The position numbers were made by a program, and so were the translations under genes. Source: Streptomyces uncialis (lineage in GTDB: Bacteria > Actinomycetota > Actinomycetes > Streptomycetales > Streptomycetaceae). From it: DNA of 64,000 nt. The notes beneath the pieces are model-generated. The model saw only the letters and a program-made list of their open reading frames with translations, was not told the DNA's origin and did not search any database. Location of the stretch: NCBI RefSeq assembly GCF_001905345.1, contig NZ_LFBV01000004.1:1-64000 (forward strand). Reading direction: 5' to 3'. This document shows, one piece after another, positions 39,933 through 48,203 of this stretch (within the stretch, counting starts at the first letter, position 1; each line of letters starts with the position of its first letter).

Positions 39933-40709
39933 TCAGTGGTGCAGGATCTTCGACAGGAAGTCCTTGGCGCGGTCGCTGCGCGGGTTGTTGAAGAACTGCT
40001 CCGGGACCGCTTCCTCCACGATGCGGCCGTCGGCCATGAAGACGACCCGGTTGGCGGCGGAGCGGGCGAAGCCCATCTCGTGGGTGACGACGACCATCGT
40101 CATACCGTCACGCGCGAGCTGCTGCATCACCTCCAGGACCTCGTTGATCATCTCCGGGTCCAGTGCGGAGGTGGGCTCGTCGAAGAGCATCACCTTGGGG
40201 TCCATCGCCAGCGCCCGCGCGATCGCCACGCGTTGCTGCTGACCGCCGGAGAGCTGCGCCGGGTACTTGTCCGCCTGAGTGCCGACACCGACGCGGTCCA
40301 GCAGCGCGCGCGCCTTCTCCTCCGCGGCCTTCTTCTCGGTCCTGCGGACCTTGGTCTGCCCCAGCATCACGTTCTCCAGCACCGTCTTGTGCGCGAAGAG
40401 GTTGAACGACTGGAAGACCATGCCGACATCGGCCCGCAGCCGGGCCAGCTCCCGCCCCTCCTGGGGCAGCGGCCGGCCGTCGATCGTGATGGCACCCGAG
40501 TCGACCGCCTCCAGCCGGTTGATCGTGCGGCACAGGGTCGACTTGCCCGAACCGGAGGGCCCGATGACGACAACGACCTCACCACGGGTGATGGTCAGAT
40601 CGATGTCCTGGAGCACATGCAGCGCGCCGAAGTGTTTGTTGACGTTCTTCAGCACGACCAGTTCGTCGGCGGTGGGTGCGGCGTCCTTGGTCACCGACAC
40701 TTCAGTCAT
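39933..40709 (-). CDS. gluA: Glutamate ABC transporter ATPase GluA
   Basis: 258 aa from ATG 40709, with GGAG 10 nt upstream. Walker A GPSGSGKST (about 50), Q-loop FQSFNLF, signature LSGGQQQRVAIARAL (about 155), Walker B VMLFDEPTSALDP (about 178) and the switch His in VVVTHEMGF. It powers GluCD. First gene of the operon; its promoter lies in the 533-bp gap shared with gluR. Confidence 0.95.
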   Translation of the reverse strand: MTEVSVTKDAAPTADELVVLKNVNKHFGALHVLQDIDLTITRGEVVVVIGPSGSGKSTLCRTINRLEAVDSGAITIDGRPLPQEGRELARLRADVGMVFQSFNLFAHKTVLENVMLGQTKVRRTEKKAAEEKARALLDRVGVGTQADKYPAQLSGGQQQRVAIARALAMDPKVMLFDEPTSALDPEMINEVLEVMQQLARDGMTMVVVTHEMGFARSAANRVVFMADGRIVEEAVPEQFFNNPRSDRAKDFLSKILHH

Positions 40710-41242
40710 CGGCCATAGCTCCGTCCTCGTCGGTTGGGAGGACAGTAGTGACGCTCCGATGCCATAGTCAGTACATCTGAGGGGAACTTGAGCATAACGA
40801 TCTGATCGCGCACACTCACGTTGTGTGAGGATCGCACCACGCTCGCGTACCGGGTGGGTAACGGAACGCGTCGTGCCTCCGATCGCCCTTGACGTGGTCC
40901 TTTGTCATCGGAGTGGATGCGTGGACACGTGTGGGAACGGGAATCGCGCGTGCGTACCGGCGGGGGTGGGACAGCGTTCACGGGGAATCGGCCGCGGCTG
41001 TCCCGTCCGGCGTCCCGGTCACGTCCCGTCCGGCACCCCCGGTCGCGGCGGACCGGCGCCCGCCGCACAGCGTGGTCCGCCCGGCGACGGGCACCCGCGC
41101 GTGGGGCACACTCCGCCTCACCGCGGGGCACGGTACGCCCGGTCCCCGGACCGGCACCCGCCCACCGACAACAGGTGTACAGGCCGACGACGACGTACGG
41201 ACGTACCGGAACGGAACCGAACGTGAACTGGAGGGAGCCCGC
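40710..41242. promoter_or_regulatory. gluA-gluR divergent control region
   Basis: 533 bp without a gene. Dyads include CGATC-T-GATCG (40798-40808) and CTCAC-GTTGT-GTGAG (40815-40829), the latter overlapping CACAC/GTGTG, followed by another GATCGC. TTGACG at 40889-40894 could be a -35 for gluR. In S. coelicolor GluR binds this intergenic region and activates gluABCD in response to glutamate; I cannot assign its exact site here. Confidence 0.55.
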
Positions 41243-41941
41243 ATGAGACTCCTCCTCGTCGAGGACGACGACCATGTCGCCGCCGCCCTGTCCGCGGTGC
41301 TGGCACGGCACGGCATCCGTGTCGTCCACGCCCGCAGCGGTGAGGAGGCCCTGCGCGCGCTGCTGCCCGACACGGCACCCGACCAGCCGCCGTTCGCCGT
41401 GGTCCTGCTCGACCTCGGGCTGCCCGACCAGGACGGCTACGAGGTCTTCGGCAAGATCCGCAAACGCACCGGCACCCCCGTGATCATGGTGACGGCACGC
41501 TCCGACGTACGGTCCCGGATACATGGCCTCAACCTCGGCGCCGACGACTACGTCGTCAAGCCCTACGACACGGGTGAGCTCCTCGCGCGCATCCACGCCG
41601 TGAGCCGACGCGGCGCCCCGGGCGAGACGGCCACCACCGCGTGCGACGAACTCCGGCTCGGGCCCGTGCACATCGAACTGCCCAACCGGCGCGTCAGCGT
41701 CGACGGCACCCCCGTCCAGCTCACCCGCAAGGAGTTCGACCTGCTGGCACTGCTCGCCCAGCGCCCCGGTGTCGTCTTCCGGCGGGAGCAGATCATCAGC
41801 GAGGTGTGGCGCACCAGCTGGGAGGGCACGGGACGCACCCTGGAAGTGCATGTCGCGTCCCTGCGCTCCAAACTGCGGATGCCCGCCCTCATCGAGACCG
41901 TCCGTGGCGTGGGCTACCGGCTCGTCGCCCCGGCACCGTAG
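41243..41941 (+). CDS. gluR: OmpR-family response regulator GluR
   Basis: 232 aa from ATG 41243, with GGAGGGA 6 nt upstream. Receiver: D8-D10, phospho-acceptor D57 in VVLLDLGLPDQDG, TA and K of VVKPYDTGE. The winged helix is at about 135-230 (VQLTRKEFDLLALLAQ, RTLEVHVASLRSKL, TVRGVGYRL). It is divergent from gluABCD and followed after 9 nt by the kinase. S. coelicolor GluR (SCO5778) activates glutamate uptake. Confidence 0.9.
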   Translation: MRLLLVEDDDHVAAALSAVLARHGIRVVHARSGEEALRALLPDTAPDQPPFAVVLLDLGLPDQDGYEVFGKIRKRTGTPVIMVTARSDVRSRIHGLNLGADDYVVKPYDTGELLARIHAVSRRGAPGETATTACDELRLGPVHIELPNRRVSVDGTPVQLTRKEFDLLALLAQRPGVVFRREQIISEVWRTSWEGTGRTLEVHVASLRSKLRMPALIETVRGVGYRLVAPAP

Positions 41942-41950
41942 AGGCCGAGG

Positions 41951-43354
41951 GTGCGCGCACGTCTTCTCCCGCTGCTCATCGTCCTGATGGCGGGTGTCCT
42001 GCTCGCCCTCGGCTTCCCGCTGGGGGCGAGTGTCGCGGCACAGGAACAGCAGACCGTCGTCATCGACCGGATCGACGACACGGCACGGTTCGCGTCGCTG
42101 GCCCAGTTCGTCACCGCGCGCGGCACCGGCTCCCGGGTGTCCACCACCGACGAACGCCGGGAGACCCTCCAGCAGGAGCTCTCCCGCTACCACGAGGTCT
42201 ACGGGATCAGGGCCGGCGTCTACTTCCGCGACGACGCGCCCATGGCCAGCGCCCCCGCGAACTGGGCCCTGCCCGAACAGGGCGACGTCCGTGACGCGTT
42301 CGACGAGGCCCTGCTGTCGCGCCCCGGTCACGACCCCGCGCAGGTGTGGCCCTGGGAGCGCGGCCGACTGGTGGTGGCCTCCCCGGTCATCAGGGACGGC
42401 GACGTGATCGCCGTCGTCGTCACGGACTCGCCGACCGGGCAGATGCGGTACAAGACCCTGCGCGGCTGGCTGCTGATCGCCTTGGGTGAGGCGGCGGCGA
42501 TGCTCGTCGCCGTCGGCGCCGCGCTCCGGCTGACCGGCTGGGTCCTGCGCCCCGTCCGCGTCCTGGACGCCACCACCCACGACATCGCCACCGGGCGGCT
42601 GAAGTCACGCGTGGCGCCCTCCGGCGGCCCTCCGGAACTCCGACGTCTGGCCCGGTCGTTCAACGAGATGGCCGACAACGTCCAGGACGTCCTGGAACAG
42701 CAGCGCGCCTTCGTCGCCGACGCGTCCCACCAGCTGCGCAATCCGCTGTCGGCGCTGCTGCTGCGCATCGACCTGCTCGCCCTGGAGCTCCCGGAGGACA
42801 ACGCCGAGATCGCCTCCGTGCGCACCGAGGGCAAGCGGCTCGCCCAGGTCCTCGACGATCTGCTCGATCTGGCCCTGGCCGAGCACGCCGAGGCGGATCT
42901 GCGGCTCATCGACGTCGGCGCGCTCACCGCCGAGCGTGCCGACGCGTGGCGGCCCGTCGCCGACGACAAGGGCGTCCACCTGCGGCACCGCACCCCCGCG
43001 GTCACGGCGTGGGCCGATCCGATCGCCCTGTCCAGCGCGCTGGACGCGGTCATCGACAACGCCCTCAAGTTCACCCCCGGGGGAGCGGAGGTGGGCGTCA
43101 CGGTCACCGCCGAGGGAGGCTGCTCCACGATCGTCGTGACGGACGGCGGCCCCGGCCTCACCGACGAGGAACTGGCCAGGGTGGGGGACCGGTTCTGGCG
43201 CAGCGCCCAGCACCAGAACATCAAGGGCTCGGGCCTCGGCCTGTCCATCGCCCGCGCCCTGCTGACCCCCGGCGGCGGACGTATCGAGTACGCCCGTGAC
43301 GAGCCGGGCGGCCTGCGGGTGACCGTCACGCTGCCGCGTACGCGGGGCGAATGA
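41951..43354 (+). CDS. gluK: Sensor histidine kinase GluK
   Basis: 467 aa from GTG 41951. An N-terminal membrane segment (about 5-25), an extracellular domain of about 140 residues, a second membrane segment (about 173-195), HAMP (about 197-250), HisKA with H260 in ASHQLRNPLSALL, and HATPase_c with N (DNALKF), DGGPGL and GSGLGLSIARALL boxes. The extracytoplasmic loop is the presumed glutamate sensor. Convergent with the TAXI gene. Confidence 0.9.
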   Translation: MRARLLPLLIVLMAGVLLALGFPLGASVAAQEQQTVVIDRIDDTARFASLAQFVTARGTGSRVSTTDERRETLQQELSRYHEVYGIRAGVYFRDDAPMASAPANWALPEQGDVRDAFDEALLSRPGHDPAQVWPWERGRLVVASPVIRDGDVIAVVVTDSPTGQMRYKTLRGWLLIALGEAAAMLVAVGAALRLTGWVLRPVRVLDATTHDIATGRLKSRVAPSGGPPELRRLARSFNEMADNVQDVLEQQRAFVADASHQLRNPLSALLLRIDLLALELPEDNAEIASVRTEGKRLAQVLDDLLDLALAEHAEADLRLIDVGALTAERADAWRPVADDKGVHLRHRTPAVTAWADPIALSSALDAVIDNALKFTPGGAEVGVTVTAEGGCSTIVVTDGGPGLTDEELARVGDRFWRSAQHQNIKGSGLGLSIARALLTPGGGRIEYARDEPGGLRVTVTLPRTRGE

Positions 43355-43369
43355 CGGGGGAGCCTTTCT

Positions 43370-43410
43370 GAGGGCCGAGGGCCCTCCAGGCGTCCGGGGC
43401 TCCGCCTGGC
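43370..43410. terminator. Terminator region between gluK and the TAXI gene
   Basis: GAGGGCC-GAG-GGCCCTC (43370-43386) is a perfect 7-bp stem 16 nt past gluK. A second stem (CCAGGCG/CGCCTGG) follows directly. Both could act on the two convergent genes. Confidence 0.6.
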
Positions 43411-43571
43411 CCCCGGAACGGGCTCCACGGGGCGCCCAGGGCCCGCCGGAGCCGTCTCTGACCCTGGGGGCGAGGCATCTCCTGGTCGCCGGCGCCGGGT
43501 AACGCGGGCCAGGGCCAGTGCCGCGAGCCTCGGCCGACCGCGTGGTCCGGCCGGACTGGTGCCGGACGTCC

Positions 43572-44567
43572 CTACGGCTTCACCGAGCGGTAGTAGCTCC
43601 GGGCGCCGTCGTGCAGCGGCAGCGGGTCGGTGTAGAGGGCGGTGCGCAGATCGACCAGCTGGGCCGCGTGGACCCTGCCCCCGATGTGGTCGCGGCTGTC
43701 GATCACGGTGCGGGTGAGCCGCTCGGTCAGCTCGGGATCGAGCCGGTCCGTGGTGACCAGCAGATTCGCCACCGCCAGGGTCGACACCGCGGTGCCCTGC
43801 TGCGCCGACGGGTATGCGTCGGCGGGCATCACGGACGCCCGGTAGTAGCGCGAGGCGCCGCCCTGGTCGTGCAGTGCGTCGACCAGGTCACCGAGCTCCA
43901 CGAAGCGCACGTCGAACTCCTCCGAGAGCTCGCGCACCGAGTTGGTGGGCAGACCGCCGGACCAGAAGAACGCGTCGATGTCGCCGCCCTTCAACGCGCT
44001 CGTCATGGTGTCGATCCCTATCGACACCGGCTCGATGTCGCGCTGCGGATCGAGCCCCGCCGCCCTCAGCACACGGTTCGCGATCAGCCGGACCCCGGAC
44101 CCCACCTGGCCGACCGCGACCCTCTTGCCGCGCAGCTGGTCCGCCGCCAGCACAGAGGAGCCGCGTGGCACGACGAGCTGCACGTAGTCGTCGTACAGGC
44201 GGGCGCAGCCGCGCAGCCGGTCCGCTCCCGGCCGGCCGTCCAGCCGGTACTTCTCGACGGCGTCCGCCGCGGCGACGGTGAAGTCGGCGGACCCTGAGGC
44301 CACCCGCCGCACGTTCTGCTGGGAGCCCTCGCTGGGGGTCAGCGTCACGTCGAGGTCCGGCACGTCGCGGGCCAGCGCGGTCCGCAGCAGCTTTCCGTAG
44401 CGCTCGTAGACGCCGGACCGCACCCCGGTGCTGAAGGTGACCTCGCCCCGGGGGGAGTCCTCCTCCAGCGGCAGCACCCACCACAGCAGCAGACCGAGCA
44501 CGACGAGCGCCCCGGTGCCGCCCCGGAGGGCGCGGCGTCGGTCGATACGGGGCAGTGCCGGGAACAT
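43572..44567 (-). CDS. TAXI-family TRAP solute-binding protein (orphan)
   Basis: 331 aa from ATG 44567, with AGGA 8 nt upstream; ATG 44612 and GTG/ATG at 44705 are in-frame alternatives. A single membrane anchor lies at about 20-35 (ALVVLGLLLWWVLP). The external TAXI domain follows: FSTGVRSGVYERYGKLL, SEGSQQNVRRVASGSADF, GSGVRLIANRVLRAAGLDP, DIDAFFWSGGLP. TAXI proteins bind glutamate/glutamine or other carboxylates for TRAP transporters, but no TRAP membrane subunits are in the window. Its convergent position beside gluRK suggests a sensing or scavenging role for glutamate. No Cys lipobox is seen, so anchoring is by the N-terminal helix. Confidence 0.82.
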   Translation of the reverse strand: MFPALPRIDRRRALRGGTGALVVLGLLLWWVLPLEEDSPRGEVTFSTGVRSGVYERYGKLLRTALARDVPDLDVTLTPSEGSQQNVRRVASGSADFTVAAADAVEKYRLDGRPGADRLRGCARLYDDYVQLVVPRGSSVLAADQLRGKRVAVGQVGSGVRLIANRVLRAAGLDPQRDIEPVSIGIDTMTSALKGGDIDAFFWSGGLPTNSVRELSEEFDVRFVELGDLVDALHDQGGASRYYRASVMPADAYPSAQQGTAVSTLAVANLLVTTDRLDPELTERLTRTVIDSRDHIGGRVHAAQLVDLRTALYTDPLPLHDGARSYYRSVKP

Positions 44568-44758
44568 GGCCGCGATCCTGCCAGGCCGGGGCCGTGGCTG
44601 GATAGTGTTCATCGGGGTACCGAACCGGTCCCGGGTGCGGCGCCCGCGCGGGCGCGCCAGGTGTCCGACGGGCTCACCGACAGGTTTCCCGTCGAGGTCC
44701 GCCACCGCGTGGAGGACGGCCTGGCGGACCGGCCGACCGCAGCCCTTACCCTGGACAG

Positions 44759-46282
44759 GTGAGCGGTAACGACGTGGCTGGCGGAACAGTGGACGGTTTG
44801 AAAACGTACGAAGTGCGCACTTACGGGTGTCAGATGAACGTCCACGACTCCGAGCGACTCTCGGGGCTGCTGGAGGGCGCCGGATACGTCCGCGCGCCCG
44901 AGGGCGCCGACGGCGACGCCGATGTCGTCGTCTTCAACACCTGCGCCGTCCGGGAGAACGCCGACAACCGTCTGTACGGCAACCTCGGCCGCCTGGCCCC
45001 GATGAAGACCAAGCGCCCCGGTATGCAGATCGCCGTGGGCGGCTGCCTCGCCCAGAAGGACCGCGACACCATCGTCAAGCGCGCGCCCTGGGTCGACGTG
45101 GTCTTCGGCACACACAACATCGGCAAGCTGCCGGTGCTGCTGGAGCGGGCCCGCGTCCAGGAAGAGGCGCAGATCGAGATCGCCGAGTCGCTGGAGGCGT
45201 TCCCCTCGACCCTCCCGACCCGCCGAGAGAGCGCGTACGCCGCGTGGGTGTCCATCTCCGTCGGATGCAACAACACGTGCACGTTCTGCATCGTCCCCGC
45301 GCTGCGCGGCAAGGAGAAGGACCGCCGGACCGGCGACATCCTCGCCGAGATCGACGCGCTCGTCGCCGAGGGCGTCTCGGAGATCACCCTCCTCGGGCAG
45401 AACGTCAACGCGTACGGCTCCGACATCGGGGACCGCGAGGCGTTCAGCAAGCTCCTGCGCGCGTGCGGCACGATCGACGGTCTCGAACGGGTCCGCTTCA
45501 CCTCGCCGCACCCGCGTGACTTCACCGACGACGTGATCGCCGCCATGGCCGAGACCCCGAACGTCATGCCGCAGCTCCATATGCCGCTCCAGTCGGGCTC
45601 CGACCCCGTCCTCAAGGCCATGCGCCGCTCCTACCGCCAGGAGCGCTACCTCGGCATCATCCGGAAGGTCCGCGAGGCGATCCCGCACGCCGCGATCACC
45701 ACCGACATCATCGTGGGCTTCCCCGGCGAGACCGAGGAGGACTTCGAACAGACCCTCCATGTGGTGCGCGAGGCCCGCTTCACCCAGGCGTTCACGTTCC
45801 AGTACTCCAAGCGCCCCGGCACGCCCGCCGCGGAGATGGACGGCCAGATCCCCAAGGCCGTCGTCCAGGCCCGCTACGAGCGGCTGGTCGCCCTTCAGGA
45901 GGAGATCTCCTGGGACGAGAACAAGAAGCAGGTCGGCCGCACCCTCGACCTCATGGTCGCCGAGGGCGAGGGCCGCAAGGACGGGGCCACGCACCGGCTG
46001 TCCGGCCGCGCCCCCGACTACCGCCTCGTGCACTTCACCAAGCCCGACGAAGAGGTACGCCCGGGTGACGTGGTGACCGTGGAGGTCACCTACGCGGCAC
46101 CGCACCATCTGCTCGCCGAGGGCGACGTCATCAAGGTGCGCCGCACGCGCGCGGGGGACGCCTGGGAGAAGCGCACCGCTCAGCCCGCCGCGCCGTCCGC
46201 CGGAGTCATGCTCGGCCTGCCGGGCATCGGTGTCCCCGCGCCCCTGCCCGCCGCCACCGGGGGCGCCTGCGGCGGTCGGTGA
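44759..46282 (+). CDS. miaB: tRNA-2-methylthio-N6-isopentenyladenosine synthase MiaB
   Basis: 507 aa from GTG 44759. Auxiliary-cluster Cys24 (TYGCQMN), one in NTCAVRE and one in VGGCLAQ, then the radical-SAM triad C170, C174, C177 in VGCNNTCTFCIVP, and a C-terminal TRAM domain. It methylthiolates i6A37 of tRNAs made by MiaA, whose gene is 2 kb downstream. TACCCT (44747-44752) ends 6 nt before the start and no ribosome site is seen, so the mRNA is probably leaderless. The C-terminal 35 residues are Ala/Pro/Gly-rich. Confidence 0.95.
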   Translation: MSGNDVAGGTVDGLKTYEVRTYGCQMNVHDSERLSGLLEGAGYVRAPEGADGDADVVVFNTCAVRENADNRLYGNLGRLAPMKTKRPGMQIAVGGCLAQKDRDTIVKRAPWVDVVFGTHNIGKLPVLLERARVQEEAQIEIAESLEAFPSTLPTRRESAYAAWVSISVGCNNTCTFCIVPALRGKEKDRRTGDILAEIDALVAEGVSEITLLGQNVNAYGSDIGDREAFSKLLRACGTIDGLERVRFTSPHPRDFTDDVIAAMAETPNVMPQLHMPLQSGSDPVLKAMRRSYRQERYLGIIRKVREAIPHAAITTDIIVGFPGETEEDFEQTLHVVREARFTQAFTFQYSKRPGTPAAEMDGQIPKAVVQARYERLVALQEEISWDENKKQVGRTLDLMVAEGEGRKDGATHRLSGRAPDYRLVHFTKPDEEVRPGDVVTVEVTYAAPHHLLAEGDVIKVRRTRAGDAWEKRTAQPAAPSAGVMLGLPGIGVPAPLPAATGGACGGR

Positions 46283-46480
46283 CGGCTGCCGCGCGGGGGG
46301 AACGACGCCGACGCGCCACACGTGCGACACGTGCGGTACTCGTGGTGAGCTCCTGACCGCTGGGCGGGGGGCCTGTCCGCGCGTACGGTCACCGCGGCCG
46401 GTGGGGTGCCACGGTCGGGCGGCCCTCCCGCGCGTGGGCGCGCTGGGACATCACCCGCGCGCGGGACTACCCTGCCGATC
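46283..46480. other. miaB to LigB-like gene spacer
   Basis: 198 bp with a GCGACACGTGC-type repeat near 46315-46335. TACCCT at 46468-46473 ends 7 nt before the next ATG, as for a leaderless promoter. Confidence 0.4.
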
Positions 46481-47206
46481 ATGCTTGTCGCCGCCGCCGT
46501 CTGTCCCTGTCCACCGCTCCTCGTGCCCGAGGTCGCCGCGGGAGCCGCCCCCGAACTGGACGGGCTCCGTGCCGCGTGCGACGAGGCGCTGCGCACCGTG
46601 CTCGACGCCCGGCCCGAGCTGATCGTGGTCGTCGGCCCCGGTCCGGCGGCCGACTCCGCCTGGCACGACCAGGGCGCGCCAGGCAGCTTCCGGCCGTACG
46701 GCGTCGCGGTGGACGTACGGCTCGGCGCCACACCCGCGGGCGGCGCCGGGGTGCCCGTACTGCGGTCGCCGCTTCCGTTGTCGCTGACGGTGGGGGCCTG
46801 GCTGCTGGAGCGGGCGGGCTGGCGGGGCCCGGTACGCGGGCTGGAGGTCGGTGCGGGCCGCGAGTGGCCGGCCAACAGCGAGGACGGGGTCCGGGTGGCC
46901 GCCCTGGCCGAGAGGGTGGGGCTCCTGGTGATGGGCGACGGCAGCGCGCGTCGCGACCTCAAGGCGCCCGGGTACCTGGACGAGCGGGCCGAGGAGGCCG
47001 ACGCCGGTATCGCCGCGGCACTCGCCCGCACCGGCACGGACCATTTCCTCCCCTGGCTGGACGCGGACCTGGCCCGGGAGCTGATGATCTCCGGACGGTC
47101 CCCTTGGCAGGTCCTGGACGGCGCCGCCGGCCCGGCCCTCGGGGGGCGGCTGCTCTACGACGCGGCGCCCTACGGGGTGGGCTACTTCGTGGCGTCCTGG
47201 AGCTGA
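46481..47206 (+). CDS. Class III extradiol dioxygenase-like (LigB-fold) protein
   Basis: 241 aa from ATG 46481. The sequence runs AAAVCPCPPLLVPEVA at the N-terminus, LIVVVGPGPAADSAW near 48, and LLVMGDGSARRD near 145, resembling the LigB superfamily. In active LigB enzymes a His in the N-terminal loop binds iron; here the CPCPP segment has Cys at the expected place, so metal binding may be altered. No signal peptide. It lies between miaB and miaA, a position I believe conserved in Streptomyces. Function is unknown. Confidence 0.75.
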   Translation: MLVAAAVCPCPPLLVPEVAAGAAPELDGLRAACDEALRTVLDARPELIVVVGPGPAADSAWHDQGAPGSFRPYGVAVDVRLGATPAGGAGVPVLRSPLPLSLTVGAWLLERAGWRGPVRGLEVGAGREWPANSEDGVRVAALAERVGLLVMGDGSARRDLKAPGYLDERAEEADAGIAAALARTGTDHFLPWLDADLARELMISGRSPWQVLDGAAGPALGGRLLYDAAPYGVGYFVASWS

Positions 47207-47294
47207 ACCGCCGCGGCGCCCTCGGGAGCACGAGTGACGGTTGCGGGCGGTGGGTCGACCACGGGGAGCGGGTGGCTGGCGGACCACGGGGGGT

Positions 47295-47331
47295 GGCGGC
47301 TGATGGGGCGGGACGCGCCCCATCAGCCGCC
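47295..47331. terminator. 16-bp perfect bidirectional hairpin
   Basis: GGCGGCTGATGGGGCG pairs fully with CGCCCCATCAGCCGCC around GGACG. It lies 88 nt past the LigB-like gene and 11 nt past the stop of the minus-strand small gene, so it can serve both. Confidence 0.75.
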
Positions 47332-47342
47332 CAGATCATGCC

Positions 47343-47663
47343 TCAGGCCGCCGAGTCCGGTCCAGGAGGCGTCCGGCCTGCCCGCGGTGCCCCCGCCGCC
47401 GTCAGCGGGGCCGGTACGGCCTCCGGCGGGCCTTGGGCGTCCTTGGACCCGGGCCCTGCGGCGCGACCGTCCGCGGACCGTTCCCCGGCCCCGGCCCCGG
47501 CCCCGGGTCCCTGCCCGGCCGGGCCGCTCGTGGCACTCGGTGGGGCGGCGCCGTCCGGTGGGGGTTTCGTGGTCGGCCGGTCCAGGGTGTCCTCGGCCTT
47601 GCCGGAGCCCGGGTGGATCTTGTCGCTGTACTCGCGACCGAGGCCGGGCCGATCGGACGGCAA
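47343..47663 (-). CDS. Small hypothetical protein, Pro/Gly-rich
   Basis: 106 aa if started at TTG 47663, 23 nt after the stop of the upstream small gene. The first 35 residues are charged (GREYSDKIHPGSGKAEDTLD); the rest is Pro/Gly/Ala low complexity. Support: third-position GC is near 95 percent in the first half, and a perfect terminator lies 11 nt past the stop. Against: rare TTG start and no clear ribosome site. No function known. Confidence 0.4.
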   Translation of the reverse strand: MPSDRPGLGREYSDKIHPGSGKAEDTLDRPTTKPPPDGAAPPSATSGPAGQGPGAGAGAGERSADGRAAGPGSKDAQGPPEAVPAPLTAAGAPRAGRTPPGPDSAA

Positions 47664-47686
47664 CCGGATCGGTGAGCGGGCGACCG

Positions 47687-48022
47687 CTACTTGCGGGCGC
47701 CCTCACCCGCTTCGTTGTCCGCCGCCTGCTCGGCGGACTGCTGCTTGGGGATCTCGACGGGCTCCGCCACCGCCCCCGTCCTGCTCGTGCAGCACCCGGC
47801 GGCGTCCGGGGTCTGCGCAGCCTTCGCGGACTTCTCCTGGACATCACTCCGGGGAGCGTCCTCGGTGCGGGCCTCCGGCGTGTCCGAGGCGGCCGAAGGG
47901 GCCGAAGGGGCCGACCCCTCTTCGGCCGGGGCGTCGGCTGCCGGTGTCACATCCGCAGCCTTGGCCGTCGACGCCTCCTCCGCACCCTTCGGCTTGCGGA
48001 GAAACCGTGCGAAAACGCTCAT
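47687..48022 (-). CDS. Small hypothetical acidic protein
   Basis: 111 aa from ATG 48022, fixed by GGAG 6 nt upstream; the longer frame overlaps miaA on the other strand and is rejected. It begins MSVFARFLRKPKG (basic, amphipathic) and continues as an Ala/Glu/Asp-rich tail with a CC pair (AAGCCTSRTG). Probably disordered; the N-terminal helix could touch the membrane. Divergent from miaA. Confidence 0.7.
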   Translation of the reverse strand: MSVFARFLRKPKGAEEASTAKAADVTPAADAPAEEGSAPSAPSAASDTPEARTEDAPRSDVQEKSAKAAQTPDAAGCCTSRTGAVAEPVEIPKQQSAEQAADNEAGEGARK

Positions 48023-48203
48023 AACTACTCCATACCCTGCTCGTTCGGGCGAAATCCCTCGCCGTCCGGTGCGTCCCATTGCGTCGCCCCGGGTTCCCCG
48101 TTCTCGAATCCGGCGCCAGGACCTCGCAACAGGCAACGACCCCGCGCGCGTGCCGTCACGTAACTCGTTCGGGAAGGGGCGTGAGGTTTGCGAGACTGGG
48201 GCG

